Shown in pieces: positions 1 to 9,288 of a stretch of 46,051 nt of DNA (its first letter is position 1; every line of letters starts with the position of its first letter). A program made the translations under genes and the position numbers. The notes below the pieces were generated by a model. The model saw only the letters and a list, made by a program, of their open reading frames with translations, was not told where the DNA came from and did no database searches. The stretch is taken from contig CALUPJ010000044.1 in the NCBI GenBank assembly GCA_944322555.1, positions 1 to 46,051 of the forward strand. Direction: 5' to 3'. The DNA is from Candidatus Gastranaerophilales bacterium (lineage in GTDB: Bacteria > Cyanobacteriota > Vampirovibrionia > Gastranaerophilales > Gastranaerophilaceae).

Positions 1-1
1 T

Positions 2-274
2 GATGTAGAGACTACTCGTCGTTATTATTATCCATTTAAAGACGAATCTAAGAGTGATATAGAAAAAGTTGTTGAAGAGACCAGTTATGATGATGTATAT
101 ACAAATTCCGCCGCAAGTGACCCGATAACGCACTGTAATTCGCTAGTAGTAGCAGTTATGTCTGCATTACCATTTACTTCAAAGGATTTTAGAGAATATC
201 TTAATAATTGTTGTTCAGAATTAAAAAAACTTGTAATTGAACGCCATATTCTAGAGAAAAATCTTAGAAGATGA
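2..274 (+). CDS. C-terminal end of an unknown protein (cut by window edge)
   Basis: An open frame runs in from the left edge and ends at TGA 272-274, giving 90 residues with no start in view. The product is charged (Lys/Glu/Asp-rich) and ends in a helical segment rich in Leu, Glu and Arg (LVIERHILEKNLRR). No family was recognised. It is followed by a terminator-like hairpin, so it probably is the last gene of its transcript. Codon use resembles its neighbours. That it is coding rests on the unbroken frame and the terminator that follows; the identity is unknown. Confidence 0.5.
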   Translation, partial: DVETTRRYYYPFKDESKSDIEKVVEETSYDDVYTNSAASDPITHCNSLVVAVMSALPFTSKDFREYLNNCCSELKKLVIERHILEKNLRR

Positions 275-324
275 AGATTTTAAAACTTTCAAAGTATTGT
301 AAAATAATATGTACTTAACTATAA

Positions 325-363
325 AGCGGGTTAGTGTTTTATGATGAAACTAATCCGTTTTCT
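325..363 (+). terminator. Rho-independent terminator
   Basis: CGGGTTAGT (327-335) pairs with ACTAATCCG (349-357) over 9 bp with one G-U pair, followed by a short T run (TTTTCT). It closes the gene that enters from the left edge. Confidence 0.6.
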
Positions 364-377
364 AATTAATAAACTTG

Positions 378-386
378 TGTTAAAAT
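378..386 (+). promoter_or_regulatory. Extended -10 promoter, leaderless type
   Basis: TGT-TAAAAT matches an extended -10 element (TGn + TAAAAT). The hexamer ends 6 nt before the ATG at 393 and no Shine-Dalgarno sequence lies between, so transcription would begin at or next to the start codon. Confidence 0.5.
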
Positions 387-392
387 TATCTT

Positions 393-1001
393 ATGATTTT
401 AAAAACTTTTATTGAGCCGCCGATTGATAATAATAATTACCTTATAACTGATGAGCAGTCTAAGGATGCTGCCCTGATTGATTGTTCGGCAGTGGATGAT
501 GATATAAGGCGGGAATTGGAATCACAGGGAGCAAAGCTTAAATATATTCTGCTGACACACGGGCATTTTGACCATATTGCAGGAATTCGCCCGGATAACG
601 GAGCAAAGATTGTTATGCACAAAGCGGATTTGGACTGGCTTAATAAAACAAATCAGTATTTACCAATGTTCGGTATGCCTGAAATGACAATTCCTCAGAT
701 TGATATTTTTATTGAAGACGGAGATATTTTAAAACTTGGTAATACGGAAATCAAAGTTCTTCATACACCGGGACACACACAGGGCGGAGTTTGTTACCTT
801 ACTGAAGGCAAGCTGTTTTCCGGTGATACAATTTTCAGAGAATCCGTAGGACGCTGTGATTTGGAAGGCGGAGATTTCAATCAAATTGTAGACAGTATTG
901 AGTCTAAAATATTTACTTTACCGCCTGAGACTCTTATCTATCCGGGACACGGCAGAATGACCTCGGTTGAATGGGAAAAAATACATAACAGATTTTTATA
1001 G
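393..1001 (+). CDS. Glyoxalase II-like MBL-fold hydrolase
   Basis: 202 aa, metallo-beta-lactamase fold. The metal-binding signature THGHFDH is at about residues 55-61, with later ligands in HTPGHTQGG, the Asp of SGDTIF and the final His of YPGHG. This spacing is that of the short 'YcbL/GloB-like' hydrolases, which usually cleave thioesters such as S-lactoylglutathione; the true substrate here is not known. Cytoplasmic, with no signal peptide. There is no ribosome binding site, but a -10 box sits 6 nt upstream of the ATG. The next gene follows 9 nt later with a good Shine-Dalgarno, so the two are likely cotranscribed. Confidence 0.85.
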   Translation: MILKTFIEPPIDNNNYLITDEQSKDAALIDCSAVDDDIRRELESQGAKLKYILLTHGHFDHIAGIRPDNGAKIVMHKADLDWLNKTNQYLPMFGMPEMTIPQIDIFIEDGDILKLGNTEIKVLHTPGHTQGGVCYLTEGKLFSGDTIFRESVGRCDLEGGDFNQIVDSIESKIFTLPPETLIYPGHGRMTSVEWEKIHNRFL

Positions 1002-1010
1002 GGAGTAATT

Positions 1011-1337
1011 GTGAAAAAGTGCAAAATTACTGTTCTCAAACGGAATTTTGATGAAGAACTTGCGAAAGAATACGGAGCGGAAGGAATAGGAGCTTGTCCT
1101 ATGCTTAAAGAAGGTCAGGTTTTTTATGCGGATTGGGAATGTCCTAAGGGTTTTTGCAACGAAGCCTGGAAAGCTATTTATCAATATGTTTTTGCACTAT
1201 CTCACGGAGCCTGCCAAAATGAGCTTTTCTACTACGGAGACTGGATTAGAAAACCGGGCGTTGCAATCTGCTCTTGTAACGACGGCCTGCGTCCCGTTAT
1301 ATTTAAAATAGAAGTCCGGACTGACAGTGATTCATAA
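1011..1337 (+). CDS. TIGR04076-type small cysteine-rich protein
   Basis: 108 aa with a GTG start, supported by GGGAG 5-6 nt upstream. The sequence pattern (KCKITVLKRNF near the N-terminus, GACPMLKEGQ, CPKGFCNEAWKAIYQYVFAL, then PGVAICSCNDGLRPVIFKIE) is that of the TIGR04076 family, recognised by overall resemblance. The family has several conserved Cys residues and no established function. Cysteines in the middle (CP, GFC) and in CSC could bind a metal or cofactor. It lies directly after the MBL-fold hydrolase, probably in one transcript. Confidence 0.8.
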   Translation: MKKCKITVLKRNFDEELAKEYGAEGIGACPMLKEGQVFYADWECPKGFCNEAWKAIYQYVFALSHGACQNELFYYGDWIRKPGVAICSCNDGLRPVIFKIEVRTDSDS

Positions 1338-1376
1338 TTAATTTATGAAAAGAGCCAGTCTATTCCGGATTTTTTT
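1316..1376 (+). terminator. Possible terminator after the gloB-like pair
   Basis: TCCGGACTG near 1317-1325 can pair with CAG...TCCGGA near 1355-1369 (with a bulge), followed by a run of seven T. The stem overlaps the gene's 3' end. The pairing is imperfect, so this is tentative. Confidence 0.35.
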
Positions 1377-1444
1377 AAAATCAGGAAAAGTGAAACAGAA
1401 GAAATTCTCTATGGAATTTGAAACCTGCTTTTTTCCTGCCTACT

Positions 1445-1456
1445 TGTGTATAAAAT
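1445..1456 (+). promoter_or_regulatory. Putative fusA promoter (-10 region)
   Basis: TGTGTATAAAAT resembles an extended -10 element. The 15-mer at 1445-1459 recurs exactly at 15215-15229 before accD. If it is used here, the fusA mRNA has a leader of about 125 nt. Confidence 0.4.
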
Positions 1457-1587
1457 ATGTTTATGTGACAATAAACTTGACCCTTTACTTTTTATACCGT
1501 TGAAAAAATTTTCCGACCGAAAGGTAAAGTGTTAGACTGGCAACAGTATGTATCGTAGTAGTTAGAAATATAAAGGAAACTAAGAAA

Positions 1588-3678
1588 ATGGCTAGAAAAA
1601 CTCCATTAGAAAAAATCAGAAATATTGGTATTGCTGCTCACATCGACGCAGGCAAAACCACTACAACCGAACGTATCCTGTTCTATACGGGTAAAACCCA
1701 TAAGCTTGGTGAAGTTCACGACGGTGCAGCAGTAACCGACTTTATGGAACAAGAAAGAGAAAGAGGTATTACAATCCAGTCAGCAGCTGTTACGGCTGAA
1801 TGGAAAGGACATCAGATTAACATTATTGATACCCCCGGTCACGTTGACTTTACAATCGAAGTTGAACGTTCACTGCGTGTATTAGACGGTGTTGTTGCCG
1901 TATTCTGCGCGGTAGGCGGTGTTCAGTCACAATCAGAAACCGTTTGGAGACAGGCTAACAGATACGAAGTTCCAAGAATGGTATTTGTTAACAAAATGGA
2001 CAGAACGGGTGCAGATTTCTACAGAGTAGTCGACCAGATTAAAAACAGATTGGGTGCCAACGCATTCCCGATTAGACTTCCTATTGGTGCAGAAGACCAG
2101 TTCAGAGGCTTAATCGACTTATTCACAATGAAAGCTGAAATTTATACAAATGATTTGGGTACTGATATCAGAGAAGAAGATATTCCTGCTGATATGCTTG
2201 AAATGGCTCAAAAATACAGAGATGAACTTGTTGAAGCAATTGCAGGCGAAAATGATGATTTAATGGAAAAATATTTTGAAGATCCTGCTTCAATAACTGT
2301 AGAAGAATTGAAAAGAGGTTTAAGAAAAGCAGTTTGTGATAACAAAATTGTTCCGGTAACCTGCGGTACTGCATTTAAGAATAAAGGTGTTCAGCTTCTT
2401 CTCGATTCAATCGTGGAATTAATGCCGTCTCCGGTTGATGTTAAAGCTATCGAAGGTGAGCTTGAAGACGGAACTAAGACAGAAAGACATTCTTCAGACT
2501 CTGAGCCGTTCTCAGCTTTGGCATTCAAAGTTATGACAGACCCGTTTGTAGGTCGTTTAACATTCTTGAGAGTATATTCAGGTGTTATTACATCAGGTTC
2601 TTATGTTCTTAATGCTACAAACGGCAAAAAAGAACGTATTTCAAGATTAGTTCGTATGTATGCAGACCAGAGACTTGAAGAAACTGAAGTATACGCAGGT
2701 GACATTTGTGCGGCTGTAGGTTTGAAAGATACTACAACAGGTGATACATTGTGCGACGAAAAAGCTCCGATTATCTTAGAAAGAATGAGCTTCCCTGAAC
2801 CGGTTATCTCTGTTGCAATTGAACCTAAAACTAAGGCTGACCAGGATAAAATGGGCATTGCTCTTCAAAAATTGGCTGAAGAAGATCCTTCATTCAGAGT
2901 TAAATCTGATACGGAAACAGGCCAGACCATTATTTCCGGTATGGGCGAACTTCACCTTGATATTATCGTAGACCGTATGTTGAGAGAATTCAAAGTTGAA
3001 GCTAATATCGGTAAACCGCAGGTTGCATACAGAGAAACAATCAGAGGAAATGCCGATCAGGATTCCAAATTCGTTCGTCAGTCAGGCGGTAAAGGTCAAT
3101 ACGGCCATGTTAAAATCAGAATTTCACCTGCTGAAGAAAATGCCGGATTCGTATTTGAAAATAAAATCGTCGGCGGTGCTATTCCAAGAGAATACATTGA
3201 ACCTGCAAGAAAAGGTATGGAAGAAGCTCTCGAAGGCGGTATCTTAGCAGGATTCCCGATGATTGACGTTAAAGTTGAGCTTTATGACGGTTCTTATCAC
3301 GAAGTCGACTCTTCTGAAATGGCATTCAAAATTGCAGGCTCTATGGCCATTAAAGATGGTGCAAGAAAAGCTCAGCCTTGCATTCTTGAACCGATGATGA
3401 AAGTCGAAATCGAAATTCCTGAAGAATTCACAGGTACAATTATCGGTGATATCTCCAGAAGAAGAGGCCGCGTTGAAGGTCAGGAACCTCAAGGCAATAC
3501 AGGCAACGTAATTGTAAGAGCCGTTGTACCTCTTGCAAATATGTTCGGCTATGCAACTGATTTGAGAAGTAATACTCAGGGACGCGGAACATTCTCTATG
3601 GAATTCCAAAAATATGAACAAGTTCCTGCAAACATCGAAAAAGAAATTATCGAAAAATCAGGCGCAAGCAAAGGCTAA
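1588..3678 (+). CDS. fusA: Translation elongation factor G
   Basis: 696 aa, the usual EF-G length (about 690-700). The GTPase P-loop [13 protein letters not shown] is at residues 16-28, the switch/G2 region has [10 protein letters not shown]3 is DTPGHVDF and G4 is NKMD. Domains II-V follow, with the C-terminal [20 protein letters not shown] block. EF-G drives ribosomal translocation and, with RRF, ribosome recycling. AAAGGA lies about 10 nt before the ATG. The gene stands alone: rpsL, rpsG and tuf, its usual partners, are not adjacent. It is closed by a strong hairpin terminator. Codon choice is more regular than in neighbours, as expected for a highly expressed gene. Confidence 0.97.
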   Translation: MARKTPLEKIRNIGIAAHIDAGKTTTTERILFYTGKTHKLGEVHDGAAVTDFMEQERERGITIQSAAVTAEWKGHQINIIDTPGHVDFTIEVERSLRVLDGVVAVFCAVGGVQSQSETVWRQANRYEVPRMVFVNKMDRTGADFYRVVDQIKNRLGANAFPIRLPIGAEDQFRGLIDLFTMKAEIYTNDLGTDIREEDIPADMLEMAQKYRDELVEAIAGENDDLMEKYFEDPASITVEELKRGLRKAVCDNKIVPVTCGTAFKNKGVQLLLDSIVELMPSPVDVKAIEGELEDGTKTERHSSDSEPFSALAFKVMTDPFVGRLTFLRVYSGVITSGSYVLNATNGKKERISRLVRMYADQRLEETEVYAGDICAAVGLKDTTTGDTLCDEKAPIILERMSFPEPVISVAIEPKTKADQDKMGIALQKLAEEDPSFRVKSDTETGQTIISGMGELHLDIIVDRMLREFKVEANIGKPQVAYRETIRGNADQDSKFVRQSGGKGQYGHVKIRISPAEENAGFVFENKIVGGAIPREYIEPARKGMEEALEGGILAGFPMIDVKVELYDGSYHEVDSSEMAFKIAGSMAIKDGARKAQPCILEPMMKVEIEIPEEFTGTIIGDISRRRGRVEGQEPQGNTGNVIVRAVVPLANMFGYATDLRSNTQGRGTFSMEFQKYEQVPANIEKEIIEKSGASKG

Positions 3679-3701
3679 TTAATAAATTAATAATAAAATA
3701 A

Positions 3702-3738
3702 AAAGGGAATTGTTTTATTTAAACAGTTCCCTTTTTTA
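3702..3738. terminator. Bidirectional terminator between fusA and the glycosidase-like gene
   Basis: AAAGGGAATTGTTT (3702-3715) pairs with AAACAGTTCCCTTT (3721-3734) over 14 bp with one G-U pair and a 5-nt loop. T-rich tracts follow on both strands, so it can stop both converging genes. Confidence 0.85.
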
Positions 3739-3748
3739 TATTTTTAGT

Positions 3749-5056
3749 TTACAGGTTCAAGGCATAACCAAAGAGTTCTGCAGCTTTTGCATTATATATT
3801 CTGCCATCTTCTTTTGTAAAAAGGTTTTCCCAGTGGCTCAGGGGAGTGCCGTCTGTTGAGAATGAGGGATTTGTCATCATCAATTGATGTGTACTTGTAT
3901 CATATCTGAGCGGAAACAAGTCTTCCATTTGCATAAAACTCGGGAGTTTATCACTCGGATATTCGTACGCAAAAAGTGAAGAATTTATTCTGTTAAGCCT
4001 TTCTTCATAACTTCTTCCTCCTTCATCATTATCATTGGATACCTCAATTCCCGGAGCATATTCTTTATCATATTTCAATTTCTCTGACCAGCATTTTACC
4101 TTATCGTAATTATCCGGCGAAATAAAAGCAGTTCCGGTTGTAAGCCCGAGGTTTCTGTAACGTTCAAAATCTCCCGTGCTTTTTTCTCCCGCAAAACTTA
4201 TTGAAGTACAGCCGGAACGTGCACGAATTTCGTACAAAATATACTGCATCTGTGAATAATCCGGCAGTGCCCCTACTCCCGTATAATTTCCCATATCATA
4301 CCCGCCGATATGCTTTGCAGAATCTATAAATATAGCTTCAAAACCCGTTTTGATAAGTTTGACATGCTCGTTAATAAACAGTTCCTGATGTTCGGGATTC
4401 TTCCAATCAAAAACCTCATCTTCTTCATAAGGTTTTGCGACCTTAATTTGGTCTGCCGATATAACAGTTCTGAACCCAGTTTTTAAACCATGAATATGTG
4501 CTAAATCGTTAAATGCCTGAAATTGCTCTTCTCCTGCAAGCTCTGTCTCTCTTACAATGATATTTTCACTATAACCGGCATTCAACTTTATTCCGTAAAT
4601 TGAATTTTCTTCATGCCCTTTGTTATAACCGTCACCGTAAATATTCGGAAAAATCTGCGAAAGAACAATGCAATTTGCCCAGCTTTTTGCCGAAGGCGGT
4701 ATTGCGGGAAGGATTTTTACGGAACTCAATATACCGTTTTTTGTTCTGTTACCGTGCATTTCCGCGATTGCACGATTATTAATCTCTATGTAATTAGCAC
4801 TCCTTCCCCATTTGTCCCCATAGTTCGGAGTTTCTATATTATCAGGGAATTCGGTATAAAATTCCAATGATTCATTTATAGTAACCAGAGATTCAACCGC
4901 CTCTTTCACGGTTCTGTTTAAAAGCTCCGACGGAAGAATCCCCGCGACCCATTTTTTGTTACCGGAAGCATAAATATGTTCAAGAGTTAATTTATCAGGT
5001 TTTAAAGTAGTATTTTCACCCGAATTTTTCAATAATTTGTTAACAGCATTTGACAT
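3749..5056 (-). CDS. Amylase-like TIM-barrel glycosidase-family protein
   Basis: 435 aa, no signal peptide. Two blocks resemble GH13-type enzymes: FNDLAHIHGLKTGF (residues 182-195; the amylase 'helper' strand after which substrate loops follow) and FEAIFIDSAKHIGGYD (239-254), where D245 matches the catalytic nucleophile position and 'SAKHI' follows as in many alpha-amylases. E291 in FAGEKST is a plausible acid/base. The third Asp is not clear (SNDNDEGG is a candidate). Exact substrate unknown; two GH77 glucanotransferases lie nearby, which suggests alpha-glucans. The start is chosen at the ATG 6 nt after a -10-like TAAAAT. The family assignment comes from motif reading only and could be wrong in detail. 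Confidence 0.6.
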   Translation of the reverse strand: MSNAVNKLLKNSGENTTLKPDKLTLEHIYASGNKKWVAGILPSELLNRTVKEAVESLVTINESLEFYTEFPDNIETPNYGDKWGRSANYIEINNRAIAEMHGNRTKNGILSSVKILPAIPPSAKSWANCIVLSQIFPNIYGDGYNKGHEENSIYGIKLNAGYSENIIVRETELAGEEQFQAFNDLAHIHGLKTGFRTVISADQIKVAKPYEEDEVFDWKNPEHQELFINEHVKLIKTGFEAIFIDSAKHIGGYDMGNYTGVGALPDYSQMQYILYEIRARSGCTSISFAGEKSTGDFERYRNLGLTTGTAFISPDNYDKVKCWSEKLKYDKEYAPGIEVSNDNDEGGRSYEERLNRINSSLFAYEYPSDKLPSFMQMEDLFPLRYDTSTHQLMMTNPSFSTDGTPLSHWENLFTKEDGRIYNAKAAELFGYALNL

Positions 5057-5062
5057 ATTTGT

Positions 5063-5068
5063 ATTTTA
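5063..5068 (-). promoter_or_regulatory. -10 box, leaderless type
   Basis: TAAAAT on the reverse strand lies exactly 6 nt before the ATG at 5056, with no Shine-Dalgarno between. Same geometry as at gloB-like 393 and prmA. Confidence 0.45.
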
Positions 5069-5180
5069 AATTTTAAGATAGAAAAAAAATCCGCCGGAAG
5101 AATATTCATACCGCATATTTTTTCTTTGTGCTAAAATTAAATTGTAGTGTGTATATATTTTTATATAGAGGTTATTTATT

Positions 5181-7001
5181 ATGAGAGTACAAAAAGCGGA
5201 CATGGTATCATTTTGTCGTAAACCCAATCAGGCAGAGATGAAAGTTTATACCCAATCAGTTAATCAAGGCTTAAATTTGCTCGGGAAGCAAATGGATATC
5301 ATTATTCACAATGCATCTGCCCCGGCAGTAAGAAATGAAAATACAGGTATAGGCTCACTTTTTTCTAAAACCGTACAAACTAAATTAATCCCGTTCTTAC
5401 GCGCACACGGGTTTTCCGGTATTCAGCAGGAACCGAACAGTATGAGAAAAGTACTTGACAACTCTCCTTATGCACCGGAATCCAATGCAAAAAATGTTTT
5501 TATGATTCCATTAGAAAAACTTGCATCTGATGAATACGGAAATATTCTCTCAAAAAAAACCTTTAATGATATTGTAAAAAATAATCCGAATTCGGATGAA
5601 GTTGACTATAGATATGTAAGAGAAAAGTATGATATCGCTTTAAAAGAGGCTTATAATAATTCTAAAAATTCACCGGAATTTATAAAATATCTAAATGAAA
5701 AAGAACCTGAACTGGAAAAAGCAGCTATCTTCCACATTCTTGATAAAAAATATCAGGAACAACCATGGAATGAATTAGATAATAATCTGTACAACACTGC
5801 TGATAAAGAAGGCGCACAAGCCAGAATTAAGGAATTAAAAGAAAAATATCATGATGATTATAATCTTTTTATATTCAACCAGATGATTTTAGATAAAGAA
5901 ACAAAAGCCGCAAACCTTTTGAATAAAAAACACGGTATTAAAGTAATCGGAGACTCTCCGGTTGCTCAATCGGCAGTAGATGAATGGGTGAATAAAGATT
6001 TATTTTTGGAAGGCAAAGCCATAGGCTGCCCGCCGGATAGTTTTTCCTCAGACGGACAAAGATGGGGTTTTAAGTACTATAAACCGGAAGAACTTTTCAA
6101 TAAAGACGGTTCTTTAGGCAAAGCGGGAGAAATTTTAAAAAAGAAATATGAAGATTATTTTGCCAACTTTCCCGGCGGCATAAGAATTGACCATATTATA
6201 GGTCTTATTGATCCGTTTATATACACAGTTGAAAGCAAAAAAATGACACCGGAAAACTCGGGCAGAATTTTCTCCGTTCCGGGTGAGTATCAGAAACACT
6301 CGTTAGATGAATATGCCGAAATTTTAACAAAAATTGTTCTTCCCGCGGCAGAAAAACACGGACTGGACAAATCTTCCATTATTTGTGAAGATTTGGGAGA
6401 CTTAACGGATCCCGTACGTGAAATTATGAAAAAATACGAACTTCCGGGGATTGCAGTAACTCAATATGACTATAGAGGCAAGGATGTACCCGAGAAAAAT
6501 ATTATTATGATAGGCTCACATGATAACCAATCGTTTTCCGAATATGTTGATAATCTTTTCGCAAACAGATATAACAACGATGAAAACAAATTTAAATTTG
6601 AAAGGAAAATAGGCTGGCTTGCAGAAGATACTGCCTGCAGACATCATAACCATGAACAAAGACACCGTTATTTTGAAGGAATAAAAAATGATAAATCTAA
6701 GTTTATGGCAGCAAGTTTTGCAGAACTATTCACAAGCCCTGCAAAACGTATTCAAATATTTTTTACGGATTTATTCGGTATTGCCAAAACATATAATCGT
6801 CCGGGGACAGTTAATGGCAACTGGTCTTTAAGACTCGGTGAAAATTTTGAAGATGATTATTATAAAGCCGCATCAGAAAACAAAGCACCTAATTTTCCGC
6901 AGGCGATTGCCACCGCACTCAGACATCGCGGACTGGATAAAGGCAACGAAGAATTGATGAATAATCTCGACAACTCGGCAAAAATTATTCAGGAAAAATA
7001 A
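5181..7001 (+). CDS. malQ: 4-alpha-glucanotransferase, GH77
   Basis: 606 aa. GH77 disproportionating enzyme, which transfers alpha-1,4-glucan segments between maltodextrins. All three catalytic acids are visible: nucleophile D337 (GGIRIDHIIGL), acid/base E403 (IICEDLGDLT) and D448 (IGSHDNQSF). AGAGG lies 9 nt before the ATG. The N-terminus carries a tag, KADMVSFCRKP (residues 5-15), that is not part of GH77 and is echoed in the second GH77 protein (11381) and, as a D-[TM]-V-x-F core, in two unrelated proteins in the window. No classical signal peptide. Its stop is only 5 nt from the stop of the convergent dapF. Family sure; cellular location not. Confidence 0.88.
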   Translation: MRVQKADMVSFCRKPNQAEMKVYTQSVNQGLNLLGKQMDIIIHNASAPAVRNENTGIGSLFSKTVQTKLIPFLRAHGFSGIQQEPNSMRKVLDNSPYAPESNAKNVFMIPLEKLASDEYGNILSKKTFNDIVKNNPNSDEVDYRYVREKYDIALKEAYNNSKNSPEFIKYLNEKEPELEKAAIFHILDKKYQEQPWNELDNNLYNTADKEGAQARIKELKEKYHDDYNLFIFNQMILDKETKAANLLNKKHGIKVIGDSPVAQSAVDEWVNKDLFLEGKAIGCPPDSFSSDGQRWGFKYYKPEELFNKDGSLGKAGEILKKKYEDYFANFPGGIRIDHIIGLIDPFIYTVESKKMTPENSGRIFSVPGEYQKHSLDEYAEILTKIVLPAAEKHGLDKSSIICEDLGDLTDPVREIMKKYELPGIAVTQYDYRGKDVPEKNIIMIGSHDNQSFSEYVDNLFANRYNNDENKFKFERKIGWLAEDTACRHHNHEQRHRYFEGIKNDKSKFMAASFAELFTSPAKRIQIFFTDLFGIAKTYNRPGTVNGNWSLRLGENFEDDYYKAASENKAPNFPQAIATALRHRGLDKGNEELMNNLDNSAKIIQEK

Positions 7002-7006
7002 AATAA

Positions 7007-7846
7007 TCAATTTAAATCTGCCGTGAAAACGTATTCGGCAGGTCCTGTCAGAAAAACATCTCTGTACGGATTTACTTTGTTTCCGTCCCAGTCAATCTGG
7101 ACAACACCACCCGGAAGTTTAACCTGAACGGAATTTTTAAGACAGCCTTTCAAAATACCTACAACAACACTTGCACAAGCTCCGGTTCCGCAAGCAAGTG
7201 TGATTCCGCAGCCGCGTTCCCAGACACAGAGTTCTATTTGGTCTGTTGATGTAAGTTTCACAAATTCAACATTCGTTTTTTCAGGAAATTCCGCACTTGT
7301 TTCAATAAGCGGACCGTATTTTTTTGCAAGTTCCGGCAAATTTTCTTCCGGTGAAACAAAAATAACAAAATGAGGATTTCCCATAGACACGGCATTTCCT
7401 TCAAAAATAATGTTATTTACCGCCATTTTATAACCCATATTATCCGCCGGAACAAACGGTATCCTTTCTGATTCAAGAATCGGTTTTGACATATTAACCC
7501 TGACTTCGTCATTATCCATTATTTGAGGAGTTATAATACCGGCAAGAGTTTTTACGGTAAATTCTTTTTTATTAACAAGCTTTCTATCATATACGTATTT
7601 TGCAAAACATCTCATTCCGTTTCCGCACATTTGCGCGGCAGAGCCGTCGGAATTGTAAAAAAACCAGCCTATATCAGCACCTTCGGCTTCCGTATTCGGA
7701 ATAATAAGTCCATCCGCTCCGACACCGAAATGACGATCGCAAAGTTTTTTTGCAGCACCGGACATATCCATATCAAGTTTTAAGAATTCATTATAATCCA
7801 AGATTACAAAATCATTCCCGCAGCCGTGCATTTTGGTAACTCTCAT
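7007..7846 (-). CDS. dapF: Diaminopimelate epimerase
   Basis: 279 aa, normal length. Converts LL-DAP to meso-DAP for lysine and peptidoglycan. Both catalytic cysteines are present: one in QMCGNGMRCF, the other in TLACGTGACAS; GNPHFVIF and the N-terminal HGCGNDF are also typical. A strong GGAGG lies 5 nt before the ATG. Divergent from hisS, with a 168-bp gap that contains a partial duplicate of the hisS start (see findings). dapA, another step of the pathway, is at 40.3-41.2 kb. Confidence 0.95.
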   Translation of the reverse strand: MRVTKMHGCGNDFVILDYNEFLKLDMDMSGAAKKLCDRHFGVGADGLIIPNTEAEGADIGWFFYNSDGSAAQMCGNGMRCFAKYVYDRKLVNKKEFTVKTLAGIITPQIMDNDEVRVNMSKPILESERIPFVPADNMGYKMAVNNIIFEGNAVSMGNPHFVIFVSPEENLPELAKKYGPLIETSAEFPEKTNVEFVKLTSTDQIELCVWERGCGITLACGTGACASVVVGILKGCLKNSVQVKLPGGVVQIDWDGNKVNPYRDVFLTGPAEYVFTADLN

Positions 7847-8014
7847 CTTGCCTCCGTTTGGTTAGACAATGTCATAAAAATTTCTGACCTACAGTTAGAT
7901 TATACAAAGGATTTTGGATTATGGCAATAAAATTTAAGTCTTATCGGAAAGAATAATTACCATGCATATTTTTATTATTTATATAGTACAATTAATATAA
8001 AGGAATTAAAGATT

Positions 8015-9247
8015 ATGGCAATAATAAAAGTACAAAAAGGAACTAAGGATATATTACCCGCTGAAATGTCCGTGTGGCATTTTATGGAAGATACTGCAAG
8101 AAAGATTTTTACCGGATACGGCGCTAAAGAAATCCGCACGCCTATTTTTGAAGCAACGGAATTATTTGCACGCGGTGTCGGAGATACCACGGATATTGTT
8201 AATAAAGAAATGTATACTTTCGAAAAAAGCGAACGTTCTTTAACTTTAAGACCCGAAAATACCGCAGGTGTCGTAAGAGCTTTTATCGAAAACGGTATGC
8301 ACAGGCTCTCCGCACCCGTAAAACTCTGGTATAAAGGTCCGATGTTCAGGTATGAACGTCCGCAGGCAGGACGCCAAAGACAATTTCATCAGGTCGGAGT
8401 TGAAGTTTTCGGAATTAAGCAGCCGACGGCTGACGCGGAAGTTATTTTAATGGCGGTTAATTATCTAAAAGCATTGGGATTAAATGATTTGAGCGTAGAA
8501 TTAAATTCCCTCGGATGTCCGGAATGCAGAGAAACTTTTAAAACAAAACTAAAAGCGGTAATTAAACCCTATCTATCGGAACTTTGTCCCGATTGTCAGG
8601 CAAGGTATGAGAAAAACCCTCTGCGGCTTTTAGACTGCAAAGTCGAGGAGTGCAAAGCCATCTATGCAAAACCTGAAATACAGGAAATTATACAATCGGA
8701 TTTTATTTGCGAAGAATGTGCCGGACATTTTAATGAACTGAAAAATTATCTTAATGATTTGAATATTAACTATTCAATTAACAAACTTCTCGTAAGAGGT
8801 TTGGATTATTATAACCGGACAGTGTTTGAAATTAAGTCGAACAATTTAGGTTCACAAAATGCCGTATGCGGCGGCGGAAGATATGACAGCCTTGTTAGAA
8901 ATCTCGGCGGAGAAGATACTCCCGCAATCGGTTTTGCAATGGGAATGGAAAGACTGGCATCTCTCATCGGCAGCAAACCGGAGAATAAAACAACAGCTTT
9001 TGTGGTCTGCAATCAACCTACAGAAGCAATTAAACTTACGGAAGAATTACGCAGTACAGGTATCAGCGCAGAGTTTGACCTGACAAATAAAAAGTTTGTA
9101 AAACAACTGGAAAAAGCCTCTAAAGTCGCAAAATATGCTCTGATACTCGGAGAGGATGAACTTGCATCAAATCTGGTTACGGTAAAGAATCTTGAAACTT
9201 CCGAACAAAAAACTGTTTCAAAAAAAGATTTATATAATCTGCTATAA
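8015..9247 (+). CDS. hisS: Histidyl-tRNA synthetase
   Basis: 410 aa class II synthetase. Motif 1 region (EIRTPIFE), motif 2 (FRYERPQAGRQRQFHQ) and motif 3 (GFAMGMERL) are visible, along with the HisRS-specific VRGLDYYNRTVFE. A pair of Cys-x2-Cys-like clusters (CPECRETF, CPDC, CEEC) occupies the middle insert, as in many bacterial HisRS; these may bind zinc. The C-terminal anticodon-binding domain is present. AAAGGAATTAAAGATT precedes the ATG. No T-box sequence was seen in the leader. Confidence 0.95.
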   Translation: MAIIKVQKGTKDILPAEMSVWHFMEDTARKIFTGYGAKEIRTPIFEATELFARGVGDTTDIVNKEMYTFEKSERSLTLRPENTAGVVRAFIENGMHRLSAPVKLWYKGPMFRYERPQAGRQRQFHQVGVEVFGIKQPTADAEVILMAVNYLKALGLNDLSVELNSLGCPECRETFKTKLKAVIKPYLSELCPDCQARYEKNPLRLLDCKVEECKAIYAKPEIQEIIQSDFICEECAGHFNELKNYLNDLNINYSINKLLVRGLDYYNRTVFEIKSNNLGSQNAVCGGGRYDSLVRNLGGEDTPAIGFAMGMERLASLIGSKPENKTTAFVVCNQPTEAIKLTEELRSTGISAEFDLTNKKFVKQLEKASKVAKYALILGEDELASNLVTVKNLETSEQKTVSKKDLYNLL

Positions 9248-9288
9248 TTTTCCGGCAAAAAAAAGTTTTTACGGAACTTATATAAAAT

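Noticed and set aside
3244..3621. 125-aa reverse open frame inside fusA
   Set aside because: Shadow of fusA codons; no start signals.
7847..8014. T-box or His leader before hisS
   Set aside because: No T-box consensus and no His-rich leader peptide.
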